Assembly (NCBI GenBank): GCA_023091735.1
Contig: JALKBU010000219.1
Span: 1-59,630 of the forward strand
Length of the DNA: 59,630 nt
From: Trichomonas tenax
Taxonomy: Eukaryota > Parabasalia > Trichomonadida > Trichomonadidae
Reading direction: 5' to 3'
The translations under genes were made by a program, and so were the position numbers. Under the pieces are notes generated by a model that was given only the letters and a program-made list of their open reading frames with translations, was not told the DNA's origin and searched no databases. Each line of letters starts with the position of its first letter. Within the stretch, counting starts at the first letter, position 1. Positions 27,125 through 36,981 of this stretch are shown here, piece by piece.

Positions 27125-29614
27125 CTAATTGTAATTTGGTGGTGCCACCATACTAAGTCTCATTGTTGAGAAGTTTCCAGGTGAATATTTCAAGCTGGAT
27201 GGAGCTAAAGAGTTTGTTGAGTAGTTGGACATTTGTGTATCAAGCTTTGTAGTTGTAAGGTTCTTCATTGGGTCAACACCAGGATAAGCATAATCCTTGT
27301 TAGATTCACTAACTCTGAACCTGTTTGACATGCATGGGATCATTGATGTCTTGAGGTTTTCGAGATAGATGTCAGCTAAGTCCTCTATTAGAGGAAGATC
27401 TCCGACATCAGATATCTCTTCAGCATCATCTTCATCATCTTGGATTGCGAGATTGAACTGAATCGTTGATGTGAGTAACTCTGACTTCTGCTCTTCAGTT
27501 TCAGCTGATGAAAGTCTTCTATCACCAAATGGCAATACCTTGTAACCGTTTCTATTCATCATTCTCTTCACGTGCATCATCAGCTCTTCGATTGGATTCG
27601 TAAGTGTTTGGCGACTGATGCCGTTATCCTGCAAAACTTCTGCAATCGGTCTCGGTCCATCTGTGTTGATGTTCCTTGTGGAAATCTTCTGGTAAATCTT
27701 AAGTCTGCCTTGTGCACTCATCGGCGGCGACTTTTGTTTGAACTCAGGAATATTTTTGATGATCGATTGCTTGAACTGTTCGAAGTCAAATCGTGGAAGA
27801 CTAACACCAACAATTTGTTTCTGCGAGCAAATGAACTTATAGAAAGAAACGAGTTCTTCAAAAGAATCTGGCTTTGCACCATCAACAGACAAAGTGTTGA
27901 ACTGAGGATTTGCCTCTATTATAGCTCTGACAGCCTTCAAGCCATCGCTTCCAATTCCGGCCTTATCCAATGCCAAAATTTGCAAGTTCTTTGCACCAAC
28001 AAGTTTCCATAATAATTTGGCAACTTCTGGACCGTAGTTTTGTGGGACAGGAGTACCAAGGATTTCAAGACCATTAAGTTTGGAAGACTGAATATATTTT
28101 GCAAGCAAATCGAAGTTTTCTTCGATATTTTCAATGAAGCAACTTGTTAATGTTAAATATTTCAATTGCGTCTGCGTCGCTAAGAACTCAAGAAGTTTCT
28201 TTGTGTGAGCGGGTGTCAGCTCATTCCTGTTGAACCTGAACTCAGCGAGAATAGGCAATGCGTCTTTGATGCAAATCGAATCAATGAGTTCAGTCATTGT
28301 TCTTGTGCATGCGATTTTGCTGATATAGATTGTCATCACATTTCTTCTTGGATTTGTGAAAATCTGCTTGAAGAGTGATCCCAAAGCTGCAGGAGCAACT
28401 TGGTTCTCACTGAAATCAAGCATCTGAACGCATGGAGGAATAACAACAGAATCATCGAGAGGCTCCAAAAATCTGCAATTTTGGACGCTGATGTTTTCAA
28501 TAATTGAAGAGTGCTTGAAAACGTGTGTTAAGATTGTGGACATATCAAGGCTGCTCTTGTTGATGATTAAATACTTGAGGTTGCGAAGTCTCGCGAAAAG
28601 GAAATGCAAATCGTTGAGATCAATGTTATCAATTGTTCCTTCATTGAGACTGAAGTATTTGATTTTCATAAACGATGGATATTTATGTAGTGATGTGAAA
28701 ATCTTCTGCATTTGGTCTTTCTCGAATTTAGAACGTTCGAATTTGATTGATTGAATTCTTCCTGCAAACTTTGAAAATGCTGTTAACAGTGATGATGCAA
28801 ATTCGTACTTTGTGCCACATATAATGAGTTCTGCGACTTTACACTGTTCATTGCTGATAATTTTGATTTGTGTTGGCGAAAATTCGTCCTGGTAGTTAGA
28901 AAATGTAAGAGAAACAAGGCCCTTGCAGTTGTCAATCATAAACTGAACAAATTTATCGATTTGTTTTGGTGCGAAATTGTCAAGATGCAAATTCTGAAGG
29001 TTTGGTTCCATAATAAACACATCTGCTATGATTAATGGGTCCTCTAAAACGTGCTGAGAGTTAATTTTGAGTGTTTGAAGCTGTCTTGCGTCATATTCTT
29101 TCGTTAATCTTTCAACAGTAACGTTTAACTTAACTTTTTTGGCGTACGCAAGCAGTTTAAGGCGCTGATAGCTGAGCCCTTGTGGTCTTGTTGTGATTTT
29201 TGGTAATTCTATCGCTCCTGAAGGAGAACATTGAATATCAAGTACTGATTTGTTCTGATAGAAGATTGTCGCGTAGTAATTTAACAATGCTTGGCAAATA
29301 ACGACGGCCTGATCGGAGTCAAAGGTCAAACTCTCTTCAAAGAATAATGTGAAAACATTTTCCTTTAATATGACCTTTTTGAGATTTAATACTGAAAATT
29401 CATGGCTTCTTATAGGGTTTCCGAACGATTTCAGGCGAACAAGAGAGAAACTGAGCGTTGTAAGCAGCAATATACGCGAATCTTTGCCACCGTGAGCGTG
29501 ATGCTTCGTTACTTCCTCACACACGAGGATTTCTTCGTTTTCGATGAGGAATGGCTCAACTTTCTCTAATATTTTCTTGTTCTTCGTTATAATTTTATCA
29601 CTGCCATTTTTCAT
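27125..29614 (-). CDS. CARMIL-like leucine-rich repeat protein
   Basis: This 829-residue protein has an N-terminal PH-like region (about 1-130) followed by ribonuclease-inhibitor-type leucine-rich repeats from about 170 to 640 (for example LRNLKYLIINKSSLDMSTI, VQMLDFSENQVAPAALGSLF, LKYLTLTSCFIENI, LQILALDKAGIGSDGL). A low-complexity, partly acidic C-terminus follows. This order matches the CARMIL/LRRC16 family, which regulates capping protein and links Arp2/3 and myosin I at the leading edge. The C-terminus is short, and I cannot find the capping-protein interaction motif (LxHxTxxRPK), so function by that route is doubtful. It ends in TAG, unlike most genes here. Start ATG 29614 is supported by TCATTG (29624-29629) 10-15 bases upstream. 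Confidence 0.75.
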   Translation of the reverse strand: MKNGSDKIITKNKKILEKVEPFLIENEEILVCEEVTKHHAHGGKDSRILLLTTLSFSLVRLKSFGNPIRSHEFSVLNLKKVILKENVFTLFFEESLTFDSDQAVVICQALLNYYATIFYQNKSVLDIQCSPSGAIELPKITTRPQGLSYQRLKLLAYAKKVKLNVTVERLTKEYDARQLQTLKINSQHVLEDPLIIADVFIMEPNLQNLHLDNFAPKQIDKFVQFMIDNCKGLVSLTFSNYQDEFSPTQIKIISNEQCKVAELIICGTKYEFASSLLTAFSKFAGRIQSIKFERSKFEKDQMQKIFTSLHKYPSFMKIKYFSLNEGTIDNIDLNDLHFLFARLRNLKYLIINKSSLDMSTILTHVFKHSSIIENISVQNCRFLEPLDDSVVIPPCVQMLDFSENQVAPAALGSLFKQIFTNPRRNVMTIYISKIACTRTMTELIDSICIKDALPILAEFRFNRNELTPAHTKKLLEFLATQTQLKYLTLTSCFIENIEENFDLLAKYIQSSKLNGLEILGTPVPQNYGPEVAKLLWKLVGAKNLQILALDKAGIGSDGLKAVRAIIEANPQFNTLSVDGAKPDSFEELVSFYKFICSQKQIVGVSLPRFDFEQFKQSIIKNIPEFKQKSPPMSAQGRLKIYQKISTRNINTDGPRPIAEVLQDNGISRQTLTNPIEELMMHVKRMMNRNGYKVLPFGDRRLSSAETEEQKSELLTSTIQFNLAIQDDEDDAEEISDVGDLPLIEDLADIYLENLKTSMIPCMSNRFRVSESNKDYAYPGVDPMKNLTTTKLDTQMSNYSTNSLAPSSLKYSPGNFSTMRLSMVAPPNYN

Positions 29615-29623
29615 TTATAAAAA

Positions 29624-29629
29624 CAATGA
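29624..29629 (-). promoter_or_regulatory. Initiator of the CARMIL-like gene
   Basis: On the minus strand TCATTG precedes the ATG with a predicted leader of about 13 bases; fits TCA(+1)Py(T/A). Confidence 0.5.
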
Positions 29630-30435
29630 CTTTTCATGAAACAGTTATATTTACGGGGCCTGCTATCTATACATGTGTTCCTTTTTCTTTTCATATTTTA
29701 TTGACGAGGACCCTATTCTATTTTGATAGACCCTATTTCTTTTAATAATTCACCCCCTGCTTTGTATTTCAAGACCCAAAAATAATCTCAAATCTTCACA
29801 TCAAATATAAATCTCAAATATATACTTATTCTTTATATTTCACAACTTCCTTCTTGTTACCATCACTATACTATAGGCTAATGTTATAATTTATCATAGC
29901 CAAAATGTATGAATAATTATTCATATGTGAAGAAATATCAAAATAAATATTCGATGAAAAATATTTTGAAAAAATAACCTTTGATGCTTCAGCTATATAA
30001 AATGATAGATACAGGAGATTAGGAAAATCACAATTTATTATTTTTATGTAGCTAAATTTATAAATGTTTCAAAATCGGACTTTGAAGAAAAATAATTGAT
30101 ATTCGAAATCTCATCATTTTATATTATAACATGAATTGATTTCCATACTCTGAAATAAATCTAGCCTCTTGAACTCTATAATAGAATGAGATTATTCGTT
30201 TTCGATATCAAATCAAATGATTTTTTGCAAAAAATGCAAATAAATTTCCGATGATGAGATGCAACCCCTCATTATTTTTGTTAATTAGGGGTGAATGCCA
30301 TGAGTTTACAAAAAATGTTATAGATTTGGCATTGGCATAATCCATTTTGTGGTATATTATTCAAAATGGCCGCATTTAATGATTTCAAATTAAAAAAAAA
30401 TAAAAAATCTTAAGGTATTAATATACGGAATATGT
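29630..30435. other. Intergenic, nothing recognised
   Basis: 0.8 kb spacer with a pyrimidine-rich beginning; no supported features. Confidence 0.5.
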
Positions 30436-30879
30436 TTAGATTTGGAGGGATGAGAGCCAGGCTGGAAGACCGACTGCGATGACCTGTGTTAAAATCAGGC
30501 CATAAGATGGCTTGAGGCCTGGGAAGAGAATACTAGCGCAGAAAACGAGTAAGAAAACGTAGAATGCGTTGTTGTAGAAAAGAGAGAAGAAAAATGGAGA
30601 TCCTGTCATCTTCTTCTGCTGGCGGCACCATTTGGCGACATTTCCGTAGGCGAAGGAGAGGCAGATAACGCCGATAGCGTAAGCAACAGCGAGGTAGATC
30701 TTATCTGTGAGAAGGTTGCAACCGCCAACTGTTAAATACAAAAGAATTGTAAGGCTGGAGGAAACGAGTCCGAATGGGATGTACTTGAGATGGAAACCTC
30801 TCGAGTCTGACTTCTTGACCTGGGAGGTCTTAAGGAACTCCATTTGCTGCTCCTCAGTCTCGTGGCCGGAATTGGACAT
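30436..30879 (-). CDS. SSR3: Translocon-associated protein gamma (TRAP-gamma/SSR3)
   Basis: A 147-residue protein with four predicted membrane helices (about 33-52, 60-79, 102-120, 126-145). Motifs match TRAP-gamma: FAYGNV at 76-81 (animal FAYKNV) and FSLFYNN at 98-104 (animal FSIFYNN), separated by a cytosolic basic loop. TRAP-gamma sits in the ER membrane next to the Sec61 channel and assists translocation of some signal peptides. The animal protein has about 185 residues; the difference lies almost wholly in the charged cytosolic loop between helices 2 and 3, which is reduced here to about 15 residues. Start ATG 30879 gives an acidic N-terminal arm. The codon bias supports an expressed housekeeping gene. 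Confidence 0.85.
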   Translation of the reverse strand: MSNSGHETEEQQMEFLKTSQVKKSDSRGFHLKYIPFGLVSSSLTILLYLTVGGCNLLTDKIYLAVAYAIGVICLSFAYGNVAKWCRQQKKMTGSPFFFSLFYNNAFYVFLLVFCASILFPGLKPSYGLILTQVIAVGLPAWLSSLQI

Positions 30880-31705
30880 CTTTAACGAATGTCAAGTTTT
30901 CTGACAATCTGACGAAAACCGGAAATCGCTTCTTTCTGCTGTTTTTGCATTATACATATATCCAATATACCATTTTTATTGCTAAAATCCGAAAACAGTT
31001 TTGTTTTTTTATTTTTCAAAAGAAGTGTTTCAACTCTGGGGTCAGAACCAGATCAAACATGTATGGGCAGATATAACTCTTATGTGATGCCATACATAGT
31101 TGTTGTGTTAAACATATATAACATCGTTTCATATTTTTCATTAACAATTTGATATCAGCTTATTATTGAGTAAATAGCAATATTTATTATAAATATATCA
31201 CACGCCAACAACATAGTAACATATTACAAATAATACATAATACAAGCTCCTAATTGAATAATTGTTCAGTATCTTAATTTATAAATACACGAAATCATTG
31301 CGGAGACGGCAATATGCATAGACGCATGCACATATTACATGTTTTTAATGTGATGCATCAACTTATATTCATAGCCTCCCAATGAATTTGCTGAAATTAT
31401 TGATTAATAGAAATAAAGTGTTCAAAAATAAAAACGATGGAAAAATAATTCGCATCATATATACTATTATATTAATGTAAACAGTGTCAAATAAATTATG
31501 AAAAAACGTGACTTTTAACCTTATCCACCTTTTATAATATGGTTTATTATAACATTTACATAATGGTAATGCTAATTTTGACAATTTTGGTCGCTAAAAA
31601 CCAAATTTGAGAATTAAAACTCTTCTTTTTCAAAACGAAGCACATTTTCATAATTTCAATATTTTTGAAATCTATATAACATAGATTATCTATTTTTCTT
31701 GTTAA
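30880..31705. other. Intergenic, nothing recognised
   Basis: 0.8 kb AT-rich spacer; only low-quality short frames without family resemblance. Confidence 0.5.
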
Positions 31706-31930
31706 ATGGAAAATAAATTTGATTTTGAAAATGATTCAAATAAGATTCTGAAGAGATATTTTCATTATCATTGTATTATACCTATACTATCGATTATATT
31801 TTTATGTTTAAAATCCGACTACAATATACCAATTGATATTGATGATATTCATGTTATGCTAAATGGCCTCATTGATGATTATTTGGATCTCATTGATGGC
31901 CATCATAAACTCTCATATTGGCCAATATGA
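31706..31930 (+). CDS. Possible small hypothetical protein or N-terminal relic
   Basis: A 74-codon frame from ATG 31706, with a hydrophobic patch (IIPILSIIFLCL) followed by an acidic segment (PIDIDDIHVMLNGLIDDYLDLI). Not recognised. Its amino-acid pattern is less random than the flanking spacer, but length and AT content make it uncertain; it may be the beginning of a lost gene. Confidence 0.25.
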   Translation: MENKFDFENDSNKILKRYFHYHCIIPILSIIFLCLKSDYNIPIDIDDIHVMLNGLIDDYLDLIDGHHKLSYWPI

Positions 31931-32100
31931 ATCTACAGCATATTTTCAATATCTTTAGAGATTTGCTTGTAGAACTACGATTCTAAGGCCTAATCATGCC
32001 CAGAGATGATATACCTCAACGCCATGCAGTTATGATAGCTCCAATGGATATGAAAAAGTCGTAAAAATAAAATTTACCAAACATAGTTTGTAAAATTCTT

Positions 32101-32423
32101 CTAAATTCGAATTGGCTTACGATGCTTCATAAGTTCATCACCCGGATTGTATTTTCCGTTGCGATGGCAATTTCTACGTGGTCTATGATTATGCTTCATA
32201 AGTTCATAGCCGAGAATGTATAGTCCGTAACGATTGGAAATAACACGCGGAACTACCCTTCTTGGACCGAGTTCAGGAGATTTTTTGGGCAAGAAATGAT
32301 GAGATCAAAGCTTTCCCTTGGATTGCAAGTGCTATAATATTCGTGAATACATCCATCAGCATCTTTGTACGTTTTATGAACATAACCGAAGGATGAAACA
32401 AGGTTAAATAATAATACAAACAT
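32101..32423 (-). pseudogene. Small secreted repeat protein, frameshifted
   Basis: ATG at 32423 begins a good signal peptide (MFVLLFNLVSSFG), then HKTYKDADGCIHEYY with two nearby cysteines. The frame is lost in a T6 run near 32280 and continues in another frame to 32101. The second part contains a 23-residue tandem repeat around ELMKH (YILGYELMKHNHRPR and YNPGDELMKHRKPIR); the underlying 17-bp direct repeat is at 32122-32138 and 32191-32207. Restoring a single frame would give a secreted basic protein of about 107 residues. Family unknown. Alternatively the frameshift is a sequencing error in the homopolymer, in which case the gene is intact. Confidence 0.5.
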
Positions 32424-32961
32424 TATTATGGCAATTTGACAAAATAAAATTTTATTAAATGTCAAATTGACACTGATTCCTTATTCACCAGGTTGAAAAT
32501 TATTCTCAAATTTTCTCTTTGATTGATTTTATCTATACGTACCCAGTTATTTGACAAATTGACATCTTGGCAATTTGACATCTAAATCAATTAATTTTGC
32601 ATTATTTTTGCGTTATAATAATTTCACTTTTGTCATTTTGAAACAATTCCATTACAATATATATCCAGACGTTCAAATCAACATCCAAAAAATAATATTT
32701 CTAATATTCGTTAGCTTCTTGTTGTTGTTATTCACCCAAAAGCTTTTAGCAATTTTATAATATGAGAAATAGATGCAGAGAGTATGTAAAAGACGGTGAA
32801 TTTGATGGAACACTATAAATTTCAAGTTATCCATTTTGTGATGCAACACGCACATATGAAAGCCATCATATTAGAATACCTAATGTTCTCTTGCAGCGTT
32901 TTTTTTTAAATCGAACTGACATTTGAAAACAAATAAAACGAAAATGTTTCTATTTGACATT
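32424..32961. other. Intergenic with clustered TTTGACA motifs
   Basis: AATTTGACA-like elements occur at about 32432, 32460 (as palindromic TGTCAAATTGACA), 32550, 32557 and 32573. They may belong to the promoter of the small secreted-protein gene. Nothing else seen. Confidence 0.35.
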
Positions 32962-34366
32962 TCATGAATAATAATAGTCAATAAAGGCATTGGTAATATT
33001 TGGTTTTGGCCATCTTCCATACTTCAATTTAACTAATGCGGCACTTAATGCTTGAAGAGTAATGTCAAGATCAATAATATGGTTAACAGCAAAAGATTTT
33101 GCGCGAGATTCAAAGCAAGCAATGTTCATTCCCCATGATTGATGTGTGACCCAGTTTGGAAAATCAGGGTAATCTGCAAATGCATTGACAATAACTGTTT
33201 CATTTGCCATGAATATACCTTTGAATAAATTGCTTCCTGTGGAACTGAATAATAGCTTAATTTCAGAATAAATCTTTGCATATTCGGCAATAGGAAGAGT
33301 TTGATCGTTGCAAATAATCCAATTAATAGTCGGGTAATTTGTCTTAATTAGCGATGCTATCATATTAAAATTAATCATTGGACGATAGTTTGCGCGATTC
33401 ATTAATACAAACTTTGTTGGAATTATGCTTGTTAATTTAAAATACTAGCGGATTTTATTCTTGAGAGCTTGTAATGGAAGTTCAAAGTGACCATAATGAG
33501 GTCTTGGAGAGGTACAAATAACTAAATTTCGAGCAAAAATCCATTCATTATCACCGAAAATTTTCATTTTCTTTCGTTGAATCCCAACTGCTTCACAGAA
33601 GGCAGCTGTGAAATTTAAATACAGGACGAGTATTATTGTGCATTTCTTTAATATTTCTTCTGGAACCATCATCATTGGAGTCAGGAAATCAACAATAAAA
33701 TGACCGAAATTTAATCCACCATGCCTTGCGATGAAAGCCCAATCAAACTTTGAGATTACAGGACCATTTCCCATATGTTTTTCTCTGATCCATGTAGGTC
33801 TCGATGAAATATGTGGCCTTATTAAATGCTTTCCATTAAAGAACTCTCCGTTATTTGCTGTATAAGCATTTCTAAATATAGCAATTTTGCAGTTGACTCT
33901 ATTTATTACATCAAGCATTCTCTTTTGTCCATACTTAGGAAGAAGATCTTCGTGGCCGAAATACCATTTATAGTTAATATCATCCATATATCTCGTGAAG
34001 AAAAAGGAACGATTCGTTCTCGGATTCACAAATTTCCATTCAATATCATATTCAAAAGCCATATTTTCATATCCTACAGTTTTAGTTACATTAGAGCAAT
34101 TTATGAATGTTAATGGTTTATATTTTTTTGTTTAATGTTTCATTTCTTGAATTTTTTTTTGTTTTTATAGTGATTATTGGAGGAAGGCTATCATTCACTG
34201 GAGTTTTTAAAGGCAAAATCGGTATTTTTATTTTTGTAAAGTTCATTTCGTCATTTTCGCAAATCATATTAAGTTTCAAATCAAAGTCAGAACAGTTTAA
34301 CTTAATGAAGCAGAAAACAAATCGAAATAATAACGGAATAAATACCGCAGAACTCTGCAAAATCAT
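32962..34366 (-). pseudogene. GT61-family glycosyltransferase, broken by one frameshift and one TAG
   Basis: The minus strand reads as a type II membrane glycosyltransferase of the GT61/DUF563 kind. An N-terminal anchor starts at ATG 34366 (AVFIPLLFRFVFCFI). The catalytic region includes WAFIARHGGLNFGHFIVDFLTP (the family's conserved FGH-D region), and the C-terminal part includes STGSNLFKGIFM and NWVTHQSW. Two lesions interrupt it. A one-base shift in the T7/A7 run at about 34125-34131 separates the anchor from the enzyme. An in-frame TAG at 33445-33447 lies between NKIR and YFKLTSIIPTKF, after which the same frame stays open to the end. GT61 enzymes transfer sugars such as xylose or GlcNAc in the secretory pathway. 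The sequence is otherwise well preserved, so inactivation is recent or the TAG is read through. Confidence 0.75.
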
Positions 34367-34737
34367 CCAAAATTAATTAAAAACAAACAAATATAATTTA
34401 TCACTTTTTATCCCAGTTTACAAAAATTGACATTAAGAGGAGATAATGATTTTCAACATCATTATGAATGCAAAGCATTTTTAAAAAACCTTAACGGTAA
34501 TAATATAGTAAAAATGATGTAATAACTATTTATTAATATTATAACTTTTTTGGCCGAGTATAGTTGAAAATATAATTCATTTTTTCAACGAAATTTTCAA
34601 TAGTTTACATTTCATGTTAGTGGCCCCTTAACAAAGTTTTATTTATATTTGTTTGTCAATCATTTTGCTTATAAATTTAATTGTGTCTCCAATAATATCT
34701 TAGCAGATAAAGCAAATATAAGTTTTACTAAAATAAA
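34367..34737. other. Intergenic, nothing recognised
   Basis: AT-rich spacer between the glycosyltransferase relic and the 3' end of the Sac gene. Confidence 0.5.
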
Positions 34738-36279
34738 TCAAGCAATGCAATCGAACTCTCCTTTCTCATTTGGATCAGGATATTCTATCCTGCGGTAGAC
34801 CGGCTTCTGGACGAGATAGGATTTTGCTTTGCGAAGATTTCCTCTGAATTTAATGAATTGCAATCTAAAGAGCATAACAATTGCTAAAATAAGCAAAATG
34901 ATAAAATCGAAAAATGTCATCTTTCTATCAGGTTGTGGCAAAGATCTTACTGTAACAGCATCATACAAATCCTGCTTTTCTCCATCCTTCCATGTATTGA
35001 TGAAGAATCTCTTCGTTGAAACAACAGCATTTGAAAGTTTTCCTTGGAGAGATAATTTTCCTGTTTTGATGACTTCGCCTGTGAGTGATCTTGTTCCGCA
35101 GTATTGTATAGAGATGCTATCGCCATTGTCTGTCCATGCATTTGTGTATTCCTTGCATGGCTCAATCTCCAAGACGTACCCTGCAATAAACTGTTGCATG
35201 TAATTCGTTCTGTCTAAGTTATCAAGACAGTTTGTTCTAACAATACCATTCTGTGTCTTTAGAATTCTTTTGTCCTTGATCTCTGTAAAACCAATCTTGC
35301 TGAGCTCAGATCCAGCGTCGTTGAGAACCTGTGAAACATTTTCGAATCTGTTGCCTTTGAAAAGAGTGTTCATCGGGAAATGAACCATTTTGACATCTTT
35401 CTCTTTAGCGCCGTAATTCAAGAAGATTTTCGTGATGTTTCCTTCCTTTCGTCCTTTGGCTTCAGTGAGACAGATGCAAACAATGTCGTTTCCGTACATT
35501 TTGCGAAGTTTGTCGAAATGCGCGGTTAAACGCTTCTGTGAATCACCGAGAGATCCAATAACAACTTCAGGCTGTGGCCTGAGGTCAGGATACTGTGTCC
35601 ATGAGAGTGGAATCGATCCTCTCACTTGAACGTAAGAGTAAATTTTATCTTCTTGATAAATGACTGTTTCTGTCTCAACGAAGTTCGCAACGTTGCCCTC
35701 ATCATCAGAACCACGCTTCCAGTATCTTGGACCAGCACATTTGTTTGCTCGTCTTGAAATCAGTAAAAGTTCATATTTCGGCGTTTTATATGTTTCTATG
35801 TTTCCTGCGATGATATTATTTGTGTAAATGTTCAAGTTGTATCTTTCTCCGAGCTTTTTGGCTTCGTAATTCCACGTGAAAAGGTTTCTTTCTGTTTGAT
35901 TGTTGAAAATTTGCTGTAAAGTCATTGTTATGTCGTGTTTGTCGCTGTAGTACAAATTGCAAAGCTTAAGGCCGTTCTGAATTAAGTCGATGTAATTGTT
36001 TTGTTTCGAAAATTCTGAAATTTGAACAGTTTTCGTCTCAAGGACCTTAAAAATGCCCAATTTTTCAAAAACTGGCTCGGATTTTGTTACTACTGCACAG
36101 AACTGAATAGAATCGATCATATACATGCCAATCAACTTCTCGAAAAAGATTTCTTCCTTTGGATTGAAATTCGGCTCTTCATCAAGCGGTATCATACGCC
36201 TCCTATCAATTGCGATGATTCCTCCGCTCTTGAAGTAAAATCGAGCGTATTGATCATTGATTCGCAATGAATTTTGCAT
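34738..36279 (-). CDS. SAC1: Sac1-type phosphoinositide phosphatase
   Basis: This 513-residue protein carries a full Sac domain with the catalytic P-loop RTNCLDNLDRTN at about 346-357 (CX5R core NCLDNLDRT). Upstream family motifs include RRANKCAGPRYWKRGSDDEGNVANFVETE and SYVQVRGSIPLSW, also typical of Sac domains. A hydrophobic segment near the C-terminus (FIILLILAIVMLF) anchors it in the ER or Golgi membrane, as in Sac1, with a short basic cytosolic tail. It removes phosphate mainly from PI4P, and thus controls lipid exchange between ER and other membranes. The frame has a TTG one codon before the ATG; I use ATG 36279, which is directly preceded by an initiator-like TCATTG. The stop is TGA. 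Confidence 0.95.
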   Translation of the reverse strand: MQNSLRINDQYARFYFKSGGIIAIDRRRMIPLDEEPNFNPKEEIFFEKLIGMYMIDSIQFCAVVTKSEPVFEKLGIFKVLETKTVQISEFSKQNNYIDLIQNGLKLCNLYYSDKHDITMTLQQIFNNQTERNLFTWNYEAKKLGERYNLNIYTNNIIAGNIETYKTPKYELLLISRRANKCAGPRYWKRGSDDEGNVANFVETETVIYQEDKIYSYVQVRGSIPLSWTQYPDLRPQPEVVIGSLGDSQKRLTAHFDKLRKMYGNDIVCICLTEAKGRKEGNITKIFLNYGAKEKDVKMVHFPMNTLFKGNRFENVSQVLNDAGSELSKIGFTEIKDKRILKTQNGIVRTNCLDNLDRTNYMQQFIAGYVLEIEPCKEYTNAWTDNGDSISIQYCGTRSLTGEVIKTGKLSLQGKLSNAVVSTKRFFINTWKDGEKQDLYDAVTVRSLPQPDRKMTFFDFIILLILAIVMLFRLQFIKFRGNLRKAKSYLVQKPVYRRIEYPDPNEKGEFDCIA

Positions 36280-36285
36280 CAATGA
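36280..36285 (-). promoter_or_regulatory. Initiator-like TCATTG at the SAC1 start
   Basis: On the minus strand TCATTG abuts the ATG, predicting a leader of only three or four bases. This is at the short end even for trichomonads. Confidence 0.35.
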
Positions 36286-36981
36286 AAAAATAAATAAATA
36301 AAAAAATGCTATGTCAAAAAAATTTTGCGCAAAATCCCATTGTCATTCGAACTGTCTTATGTCCTTGAAACGGCATGGACAATTCGATATCTGGCCATAA
36401 TGTTTTGTTATTTCCATCAGGAAATTGATTGTCATAGCCGAGATATAAATCGTATTTGAAGAAATAAATGCAGAATGCAAGAAATAGTGTTCGCTTTTAC
36501 TTTATATCACTCATTGTATGCACTCAAGCACAATGCAGCTATATATAGTTTCATAATTACAAAGTAATTCAAATTAAATTCCTTTATTCGACGAATTTAT
36601 CAATTTATATCCAATGAAACCCATTCCATTAAGATGAGAATGGGTTTTACGTCATTTGCAGTACGATATATATCCAAAAATCTTTACTCGACCAAATTCA
36701 CGATATTTTTTTTGCATTTGAGTGCTAAATTTGATATAGATTATGCCTACATTGATGACTGCATCATTTATTACGGCGCAAATGCATAATTTACATACGT
36801 TTTTAAATATTTGTGGTTATAAGCAACAACAATACTTAATTGCGTTTTAGTTGTTAATGCTTAACTATTGCTACATTTGTGGCTTCTATATATTATTTGT
36901 CAATGTTCATTTTTCAAAGATCAGGAAAACTCGCGTTAGTATTTATTAGAATTCGTGAAGAACGAATCTACGCTTCGATGA
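36286..36981. other. Intergenic with one perfect hairpin
   Basis: 0.7 kb spacer. Apart from the inverted repeat at 36617-36647, nothing is recognised. Confidence 0.5.
36617..36647. repeat. 10-bp perfect inverted repeat with 11-base loop
   Basis: AAACCCATTC (36617-36626) and GAATGGGTTT (36638-36647) can form a hairpin. Its position, 340 bp upstream of the SAC1 start and 335 bp before the next gene, does not point to a specific role. Confidence 0.5.

Noticed and set aside
34107..34376. 89-codon plus-strand frame
   Set aside because: It overlaps the N-terminal anchor of the GT61 relic on the other strand, which has recognisable features; the plus-strand product has none.
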